Under the pieces are notes generated by a model. That model made no database searches and had not been told where the DNA came from. It saw only the letters and a list, made by a program, of their open reading frames with translations. 48,764 bases of DNA from an uncultured Bacteroidales bacterium (GTDB taxonomy: Bacteria; Bacteroidota; Bacteroidia; Bacteroidales; UBA932), in assembly GCA_944325505.1 (NCBI GenBank), contig CALVAJ010000014.1, positions 1-48,764 of the forward strand. The letters are read 5' to 3'. Positions 34,796 through 41,340 of the stretch are shown here, piece after piece (the stretch's first letter is position 1; every line of letters starts with the position of its first letter). The position numbers and the translations under genes are program-made.

Positions 34796-37075
34796 ATGAA
34801 CAGATACCTGCGTTTATCATTACTCGTACCGGTGTTCGCCGTCCTGCCGGCATATGCCGCGGACGGACCGGTCGACTATGTAAGTACACTTGTCGGTACG
34901 GACTCCAGGTTTGAACTTTCCACCGGCAATACCTACCCGGCTACTGCGCTTCCATGGGGGATGAATGCCTGGACCCCACAGACAGGAAGGATGGGTGACG
35001 GATGGACATACTGCTATGACGCGGAGAAAATCCGGGGCTTCAAACAGACACACCAGCCAAGTCCGTGGATGAACGACTACGGGCAGTTTTCCGTCATGCC
35101 CGCTACCGGAAAGGTGGTTTTCGACCAGGACATGAGGGCAAGCTGGTTCTCCCACAAGGCCGAGACCGCAAAGCCGTACTATTACAGGACATACCTTGCC
35201 GACCACGATGTGACAGTGGAGCTTGCACCTACGGAAAGGGCCGCATGCTTCCGGCTCACATATCCGGCTTCGGACAGTTCGTATGTGATCATCGATGCCT
35301 TTGACCGGGGTTCATATATTAAGGTGATACCTCAGGAAAGAAAGATAGTCGGATATACCACCAAAAACAGCGGCGGTGTCCCTGAAAATTTCAGGAACTG
35401 GTTCGTGGCTGTCTTCGACAAGCCTTTCGACTTTGTCAGGACGGTCAGGGACGGCAAGATTCTCGAAGGTGTAACGGAAGTACAGTGCGACCATGCCGGT
35501 GCCATAGCCGGATTTTCCACTGTATCGGGTGAAACCGTGCACATGCGTGTAGCATCTTCATTCATAAGCCTTGAGCAGGCAGAAAGGAACCTGCTGGAAA
35601 TAGGAGACAGGACTTTCGATGAAGTGGCGGCTGCGGGGAAGGACATCTGGAACGACGTGCTCGGCCGGATAGAAATCGAAGACGGGGATATCGATAATCT
35701 CAGGACATTCTATTCATGCCTGTACAGATGCCTGCTGTTCCCAAGGGCTTTCTACGAAACGGATGCGGAAGGGAAAACAGTACACTACAGTCCGTACAAC
35801 GGGGAAATCAGGGAAGGGTATCTGTTCACCGATACAGGATTCTGGGATACATTCCGCAGTCTTTTCCCTCTGATCAACCTCGTGTATCCGTCCATGGGAG
35901 AAAAGATGCAGGAAGGATTGGTAAATGCCTATCTTGAAAGCGGCTTCCTTCCCGAATGGTCAAGCCCTGGACACAGGGACATCATGGTCGGCAACAATTC
36001 CGCTTCCGTAGTGGCTGATGCATACGTCAAGGGGCTGCGCGGCTATGACATCGAGACTCTTTGGGAGGCTCTCGTCCATGGTGCGAATGACTGGCTTGAA
36101 GGTACGGCATCCGGGCGCAAAGGCTATGAATGGTACAACAGGCTCGGTTATATCCCCGACAATGTCGGTATCGGCCAGAATGTGGCACGCACACTCGAAT
36201 ACGCCTACAACGACTGGACTATCTATACTCTCGGAAAGAAACTCGGCAAGCCGGAAAGCGAGATAAGGGTATATGTCGACCGGGCGCTCAACTACAGGAA
36301 TGTCTACAACCCTGACAGAAAACTTATGTGTGGAAAGAATGACCGTGGTGTATTTGACCCGGATTTCGATCCGGCAGACTGGAGCGGGGCTTTCTGCGAA
36401 GGCAACAGCTGGCACTGGAGCTTCTGCGTTTTCCATGACCCTAAGGGACTGATGGACCTGATGGGCGGGAAAGAGGAACTGAATGCCATGATGGACTCCG
36501 TATTTGTATTGCCGGGAAAACTCGGACTGGAAAGCCGCGGCATCATCCATGAGATGCGTGAAATGCAGATAATGGATATGGGCCAGTACGCCCACGGCAA
36601 CCAGCCGATCCAGCACATGGTCTACCTGTATAACTATACAGGACAGCCTTGGAAAGCGCAGTACCGGGTCCGCGAAATCATGGACAAGCTGTATTCCGCC
36701 ACTCCTGACGGATATTGCGGAGACGAGGACAACGGACAGACCTCCGCATGGTATGTATTCTCCGCCCTCGGTTTCTATCCAGTGTGTCCCGGAACTGATC
36801 AGTATATCATCGGTTCTCCGCTTTTCAAGTCAGCAAGAATCCAGCTTGAAAACGGAAAGACCGTGACTGTTTCTGCAGAAAACAACGGTGTGTCGAACCG
36901 GTATATAAGTTCCATGCGTCTCAACGGAAAACCATACGGGAAAAACTATATGACCCACACGGACCTGCTCAAAGGGGCTAAGATAGTCTTCCGTATGTCC
37001 GGCACACCGGAATACGGGCGGGGGACATCAGAGGAAGCTGCTCCATATTCATTTTCAGACACAATAACCGAGTAA
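34796..37075 (+). CDS. GH92 exo-alpha-mannosidase (first copy)
   Basis: GH92 enzymes are calcium-dependent exo-acting alpha-mannosidases that invert configuration. The 759-residue protein has a signal peptide (MNRYLRLSLLVPVFAVLPAYAA), so it works in the periplasm. Family blocks are GNTYPATALPWGMNAWTPQT and GFKQTHQPSPWMNDYGQF in the N-terminal beta domain. The helical barrel has TGFWDTFRSLFPL, EWSSPGHRDIMVGNNSAS, FCEGNSWHWSF, YAHGNQPIQHMVYLYNYTG and EDNGQTSAWYVFSALGFYPVCPG. All look intact. It differs from the second GH92 (38210-40474) throughout, so the two probably take different linkages, for example alpha-1,2 and alpha-1,3. It heads a plus-strand operon that also holds the GH130 gene. Confidence 0.93.
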   Translation: MNRYLRLSLLVPVFAVLPAYAADGPVDYVSTLVGTDSRFELSTGNTYPATALPWGMNAWTPQTGRMGDGWTYCYDAEKIRGFKQTHQPSPWMNDYGQFSVMPATGKVVFDQDMRASWFSHKAETAKPYYYRTYLADHDVTVELAPTERAACFRLTYPASDSSYVIIDAFDRGSYIKVIPQERKIVGYTTKNSGGVPENFRNWFVAVFDKPFDFVRTVRDGKILEGVTEVQCDHAGAIAGFSTVSGETVHMRVASSFISLEQAERNLLEIGDRTFDEVAAAGKDIWNDVLGRIEIEDGDIDNLRTFYSCLYRCLLFPRAFYETDAEGKTVHYSPYNGEIREGYLFTDTGFWDTFRSLFPLINLVYPSMGEKMQEGLVNAYLESGFLPEWSSPGHRDIMVGNNSASVVADAYVKGLRGYDIETLWEALVHGANDWLEGTASGRKGYEWYNRLGYIPDNVGIGQNVARTLEYAYNDWTIYTLGKKLGKPESEIRVYVDRALNYRNVYNPDRKLMCGKNDRGVFDPDFDPADWSGAFCEGNSWHWSFCVFHDPKGLMDLMGGKEELNAMMDSVFVLPGKLGLESRGIIHEMREMQIMDMGQYAHGNQPIQHMVYLYNYTGQPWKAQYRVREIMDKLYSATPDGYCGDEDNGQTSAWYVFSALGFYPVCPGTDQYIIGSPLFKSARIQLENGKTVTVSAENNGVSNRYISSMRLNGKPYGKNYMTHTDLLKGAKIVFRMSGTPEYGRGTSEEAAPYSFSDTITE

Positions 37076-37088
37076 TATCCACAACTGT

Positions 37089-38201
37089 ATGAAAACAAGA
37101 AAATTTTTTCTTGCCGCGATGTGCTGTGCCGCAATATGCTGCGCATGTAAAAACGAATCCGGGGACGGGCTGCCAGACTGGGCAATCGGGGAATTTTCCC
37201 GTCCTGAAGGAGTCAACCCGGTAATATCTCCGGACAGCCAGACAAGATTCTGGTGCCCTATGGTAAAAGATTCCGTCGACTGGGAGTCCAATGACACCTT
37301 TAATCCGGCAGCAACGGTACATGACGGGAAAGTCGTGGTCATCTACCGTGCCGAAGACAGGTCCGGCACTGGCATCGGCCACAGGACATCCAGGCTCGGA
37401 TACGCAGTAGCTGAAGACGGACTGCACTTCGTCCGGGACAGGCAGCCAGTGCTGTATCCGGCCGAAGATTCCTGCAAGGAATACGAATGGCCCGGCGGCT
37501 GCGAAGACCCGAGAATCGCCATGACCGAAGACGGCCTGTATGTGATGTTCTACACCCAGTGGAACAGACAGATACCGCGACTTGCCGTCGCCACTTCGAG
37601 GGATCTGAAGAACTGGACAAAGCATGGTCCTGTCTTCGCAGATGCCTGTGATGGAAAATTCAGGGACATGGCTTGCAAATCAGCTTCAATCCTTACCGAA
37701 ATCAAAGACGGGAAACAGACAATCAGGAAAATCGACGGGCATTACTTCATGTACTGGGGTGAAGAAAACGTCCATGCAGCGACATCTGACGACCTCATCA
37801 GATGGACACCTGTCATGAATTCGGACGGGTCGGTCAGGAAACTGTTTTCACCTCGGGACGGCTATTTCGACAGCCAGCTCACGGAATGCGGCCCGCCGGC
37901 AATCTATACCCGGAACGGGATTGTGCTCCTTTACAACGGAAAAAACTCCGCTTCGCGCGGCGATACTGCTTACACGGCGAATGTATATGCTGCCGGTCAG
38001 GCATTGTTCGATGCTGAAGACCCTCTGAAGTTTATCACCAGACTTGACAAGCCGTTCTTCGTTCCGACTGAAGCATTCGAGAAAAGCGGACAGTACAAGG
38101 ACGGGACGGTGTTCATAGAAGGTATGGCCTGGTTCAATGGGAAGTGGTTTCTGTATTACGGCTGCGCCGATTCAAAGGTAGGGGTTGCCATTTCAAAATA
38201 A
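37089..38201 (+). CDS. GH130 beta-mannoside hydrolase or phosphorylase, lipoprotein
   Basis: GH130 proteins act on beta-mannosides; some are phosphorylases, and those of yeast-mannan loci are beta-1,2-mannosidases that remove capping mannose. The protein of 370 residues has a five-bladed propeller pattern with the family signature GGCEDPRI, followed by YVMFYTQWNRQIPRLAVATS and YMYWGEENVHAATSDDLIRW. Its signal (FFLAAMCCAAICCACKNES) predicts an exported lipoprotein. Export favours hydrolysis over phosphorolysis, but this is inference. It lies 13 bases after the first GH92 and 8 bases before the second, so it belongs to the mannan-degrading operon. Confidence 0.85.
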   Translation: MKTRKFFLAAMCCAAICCACKNESGDGLPDWAIGEFSRPEGVNPVISPDSQTRFWCPMVKDSVDWESNDTFNPAATVHDGKVVVIYRAEDRSGTGIGHRTSRLGYAVAEDGLHFVRDRQPVLYPAEDSCKEYEWPGGCEDPRIAMTEDGLYVMFYTQWNRQIPRLAVATSRDLKNWTKHGPVFADACDGKFRDMACKSASILTEIKDGKQTIRKIDGHYFMYWGEENVHAATSDDLIRWTPVMNSDGSVRKLFSPRDGYFDSQLTECGPPAIYTRNGIVLLYNGKNSASRGDTAYTANVYAAGQALFDAEDPLKFITRLDKPFFVPTEAFEKSGQYKDGTVFIEGMAWFNGKWFLYYGCADSKVGVAISK

Positions 38202-38209
38202 AATACGGT

Positions 38210-40474
38210 ATGAAAATCAATGTATTAGGGACAGTGATCCTGTCCGTTTTTATGGCAGCCGCAGCGGCTGCACATGGACGTGATTATTCAAAAAGCGAAG
38301 GCCTGCTGCAGTATGTCGACCCGTATATCGGGTCCGGAGGTCATGGGCACGTATTTGTCGGGACCAGTGTGCCTTACGGAATGGTACAGCTCGGTCCGAG
38401 CAATATCCATAAAGGCTGGGACTGGTGCTCTGCCTACCATTACAGCGACAGCGTCCTCATCGGCTTCTCGCATACCCATCTGAGCGGGACCGGATGCACG
38501 GACCTGGGGGACATACTCGTTATGCCTCTGAACGAAATCCGGACTCCACGGGGAAACCAGGATGATTTCGAGGGAGGATATGCCTCCCTATATTCTCATG
38601 ATACCGAAATCGCCCGGCCTGAATACTATTCTGTCATGGTAGAACGCTATGGAATCAAAGCCGAACTTACTTCTACCGACAGGACCGGATTCCATCGCTA
38701 TACCTACCCTGCAGGAAAGCCTGCGTCGCTCCTGATAGATCTCCGTGAGGGCAACGGGGCCAACGCCTGGGAAAGCTACATCAGGAAAATCGATGACTAC
38801 ACCGTGGAAGGCTACAGGTATGTCAGAGGCTGGAGTCCGTCCAGAAGAGTGTATTTCGTCCTTAAAAGCGATACCCCGATAGTCTCCTTTACGGCCTATG
38901 ACGACAATGATCCCCAGCCTGGAAACCAGCTCAGGACCGCTTCAGTAAAGAGTGTCCTCGGTTTCGGAAATGTCAGTCAGGTAAGAATCAAGGTGGCCCT
39001 TTCCTCCGTCAGCTGCGAGAATGCCGCGATGAACCTCGAGGCGGAACTCCCGCACTGGAATTTTGACAGGGTAGTGGATGAAAACGCTGACAGGTGGAAC
39101 CGGCTGCTCCAGAAAATGACCGTATATACCGATGATGAAAAATCCATGAGAATTTTCTATACGGCTCTGTACCATACCATGATAGCCCCTACATTGTACT
39201 GTGACGTAAACGGAGAATACCGGGGAATGGACGACATGATCTATACAGACCCGGAGGTATCCAATTATACCACCCTTTCCCTGTGGGATACCTACCGGAC
39301 TCTGCATCCGCTTATGACCATCATTTCTCCGGAAATGGTTGACAGGACTGTCAGATCGATGATTTCCATATACCGTCAGCAGGACAAGCTCCCGATATGG
39401 CCGCTGATGAGCGGTGAGACGAACCAGATGCCTGGGTACAGCTCGGTCCCGGTCATAGCGGATGCTTATCTGAAAGGTTTTGACGGATTCGATGCCGAAG
39501 AAGCCTTCACCGCGATGAAAGCCACTGCCACATACAGGCATCAGAAAGGGGTCCCGTATATAATGGAGAAAGGCTACATTCCTGCGGACAAGATCCATGA
39601 AGCCACTTCCATAGCTCTGGAATACGCCGTTGATGACTGGGGTATAGCCGCCATGGCAGAAAAGATGGGGAAAACCGATGATGCGGCGGTATTCTCGGCA
39701 AGAGCCGGATACTACAGGAATTATTTCGACAGTTCCATCGGGTTTATCCGGCCTAAATTGGATGACGGCACATGGCGTACCCCATATGATCCGGCCAGGT
39801 CCATACACACTGTCGGGGATTTCTGTGAAGGGAACGGCTGGCAGTACACCTTTTTCGTTCCTCAGGATCCTTACGGCCTGATATCTATGTTCGGTGGAGA
39901 CAAGGCATTCACTGACAGACTCGACAGCTTTTTCACCAATACTGACAGTATGGGAGACGCTCCATCCAGCGACATTACCGGACTTATAGGCCAGTACGCC
40001 CACGGCAATGAGCCGAGCCACCATATCGCCTATCTCTATGCATATGCCGGAGAGCAATGGAAAACCGCTGAAAAGGTCCGTTTCATTATGGATGAGTTCT
40101 ATACAGATGCCCCTGACGGACTTATCGGAAACGAAGACTGCGGACAGATGTCCGCCTGGTATCTGATGTCTGCATTAGGATTCTACCAGGTGAACCCGTC
40201 TGACGGGATTTTCGTATTCGGAAGTCCGAAATTCAGAAAAGTGGAAATGAAGGTGCGCGGAGGCAATACCTTTGTCGTCGAAGCACTGGACAACAGCCCG
40301 GAGAACATCTATATCAGAAAGGTGTATCTGAACGGCAAACCGTATGCGAAAAGCTATATCACCTACCAGGATATCATCAAAGGAGGTACTCTGACTTTCG
40401 AAATGGGGAAGAAACCTGACAGGAAATTCGGTACTGCACCGGAAAACCGACCTGCAGTAACACAGGTTTTCTGA
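38210..40474 (+). CDS. GH92 exo-alpha-mannosidase (second copy)
   Basis: This is a second exported alpha-mannosidase of family GH92. I chose the ATG at 38210, which gives a signal peptide (MKINVLGTVILSVFMAAAAAAHG); the open frame goes back to 38144, inside the GH130 gene. Family blocks include VDPYIGSGGHGHVFVG, GFSHTHLSGTGCTDLGD, LSLWDTYRTLHPL, MPGYSSVPVIADAYLKG, FCEGNGWQYTFFVPQD, YAHGNEPSHHIAYLYAYAG and EDCGQMSAWYLMSALGFYQVNP. The form GFSHTHLSGTG is the commoner GH92 variant, unlike GFKQTHQPSPW in the first copy. At 754 residues it is complete. It is the last gene of the operon, followed by a long hairpin. Confidence 0.94.
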   Translation: MKINVLGTVILSVFMAAAAAAHGRDYSKSEGLLQYVDPYIGSGGHGHVFVGTSVPYGMVQLGPSNIHKGWDWCSAYHYSDSVLIGFSHTHLSGTGCTDLGDILVMPLNEIRTPRGNQDDFEGGYASLYSHDTEIARPEYYSVMVERYGIKAELTSTDRTGFHRYTYPAGKPASLLIDLREGNGANAWESYIRKIDDYTVEGYRYVRGWSPSRRVYFVLKSDTPIVSFTAYDDNDPQPGNQLRTASVKSVLGFGNVSQVRIKVALSSVSCENAAMNLEAELPHWNFDRVVDENADRWNRLLQKMTVYTDDEKSMRIFYTALYHTMIAPTLYCDVNGEYRGMDDMIYTDPEVSNYTTLSLWDTYRTLHPLMTIISPEMVDRTVRSMISIYRQQDKLPIWPLMSGETNQMPGYSSVPVIADAYLKGFDGFDAEEAFTAMKATATYRHQKGVPYIMEKGYIPADKIHEATSIALEYAVDDWGIAAMAEKMGKTDDAAVFSARAGYYRNYFDSSIGFIRPKLDDGTWRTPYDPARSIHTVGDFCEGNGWQYTFFVPQDPYGLISMFGGDKAFTDRLDSFFTNTDSMGDAPSSDITGLIGQYAHGNEPSHHIAYLYAYAGEQWKTAEKVRFIMDEFYTDAPDGLIGNEDCGQMSAWYLMSALGFYQVNPSDGIFVFGSPKFRKVEMKVRGGNTFVVEALDNSPENIYIRKVYLNGKPYAKSYITYQDIIKGGTLTFEMGKKPDRKFGTAPENRPAVTQVF

Positions 40475-40505
40475 AAATGAAAATCTTCAAATCCTATTAA
40501 AAACA

Positions 40506-40569
40506 AATATCCCCTGACTTTTACCATTGCGGCCCGCTGTGCTGCTGCGGATGAGAGTCAGGGGATATT
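40506..40569. terminator. Long hairpin between convergent genes
   Basis: A perfect 14-base-pair stem joins 40506-40519 (AATATCCCCTGACT) with 40556-40569. The 36-base loop is GC-rich and can fold further. It lies between the second GH92 (plus) and the His-rich protein gene (minus), so it probably ends both transcripts. The flanking T and A tracts are modest. Confidence 0.65.
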
Positions 40570-40592
40570 CTTAACAGGTTTGTTGTGAGAAT

Positions 40593-41135
40593 CTACCGTA
40601 CCGGACAGCATCCTCCGTGTACCGGCCCGTGTCCTGCATGGTATCCTGCATCATGGTATGGTCTTCTGCCGGGAACCGGACATCCGTCGTGATGCGGACC
40701 GTTGTGGAAATGTCTTCCCATCATATGCCTCTGCATTTCGTAGAGTTTCTGTATCTGGCGAGGATTCAGGAATTTGCTGTACTCTTCATAGTATTTTTCC
40801 TTAAGATCAAGCATCTTCCTGCTTCTGTCGAGCCTCTCTCTCATCGCCTGGTCCAGTTCCTTGTCGCTCAGACGGGCGGTACATTTTTCCGGATCCCGTC
40901 TGTCCTGCCAAGGGCAGATTTCTTTCATTTCCTTGAAATAGCTGCAGTACGTGTCGATGAATTTTGTCCTGGCCCTGTCGTCCAATGCCAGTTCATCTGC
41001 GATGCGTTCCGCCCTCTCCTGGGTGAACTGTTCGGGATTCATTTCCTTGCCTTTTGGTGCGTCCTGCGCAAATGAACTTACGGCACAGGCCGACATTACG
41101 GCCGCTGTCATGATAAATTTTGATAAAGTATTCAT
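40593..41135 (-). CDS. Exported Spy-like protein with His/Cys-rich tail
   Basis: This is a small periplasmic protein of 180 residues. I chose the ATG at 41135 (signal MNTLSKFIMTAAVMSACAVSSFAQ); the frame extends 33 bases further upstream. The middle is strongly helical and charged (QERAERIADELALDDRARTKFIDTY, then a run rich in Arg and Lys), reminiscent of Spy/CpxP or LTXXQ-type chaperone and metal-sensor proteins. The last 45 residues are rich in His, Gly, Pro and Cys (about HHDGCPVPGRRPYHDAGYH), likely to bind metal. The exact family is not certain. It stands alone between the GH92 terminator and a palindromic element. Confidence 0.7.
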   Translation of the reverse strand: MNTLSKFIMTAAVMSACAVSSFAQDAPKGKEMNPEQFTQERAERIADELALDDRARTKFIDTYCSYFKEMKEICPWQDRRDPEKCTARLSDKELDQAMRERLDRSRKMLDLKEKYYEEYSKFLNPRQIQKLYEMQRHMMGRHFHNGPHHDGCPVPGRRPYHDAGYHAGHGPVHGGCCPVR

Positions 41136-41193
41136 GTCATTAAATTTAAAAACCGCTATATAAGACACATGCCTGGTCTTATGGTTTAAATGC

Positions 41194-41334
41194 GGGGTGT
41201 CAGAATTGCAAACTGCTGCGTTATTATCGGGATTCGGGCTCAGTCATTTAACAAGTTCCGGCAGATTTTAAAATCTGCCGGAACAGAGTCGCCCTCACCC
41301 TTAATGCCTTGCATTTTATCAATTCTGACACCCC
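41194..41334. repeat. Nested palindromic element (copy C)
   Basis: Perfect 15-base outer arms, GGGGTGTCAGAATTG at 41194-41208 and its complement at 41320-41334, surround a perfect 30-base palindrome at 41255-41284. Inside the right arm AATGCCTTGCAT recurs from the gap near 4765, and the left part (CTGCGTTATTATCGGGATTCG as a pattern) resembles the left part of copies A and B. It ends six bases before the stop of the transglutaminase-like gene on the minus strand, so it could end that transcript. It looks like a non-coding mobile repeat (MITE or REP-like). Confidence 0.7.
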
Positions 41335-41340
41335 TTAGCA

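Noticed and set aside
38942-40057. 371-codon open frame opposite the second GH92 gene
   Set aside because: It is antisense to a complete GH92 gene with conserved blocks; no independent signal for a gene.
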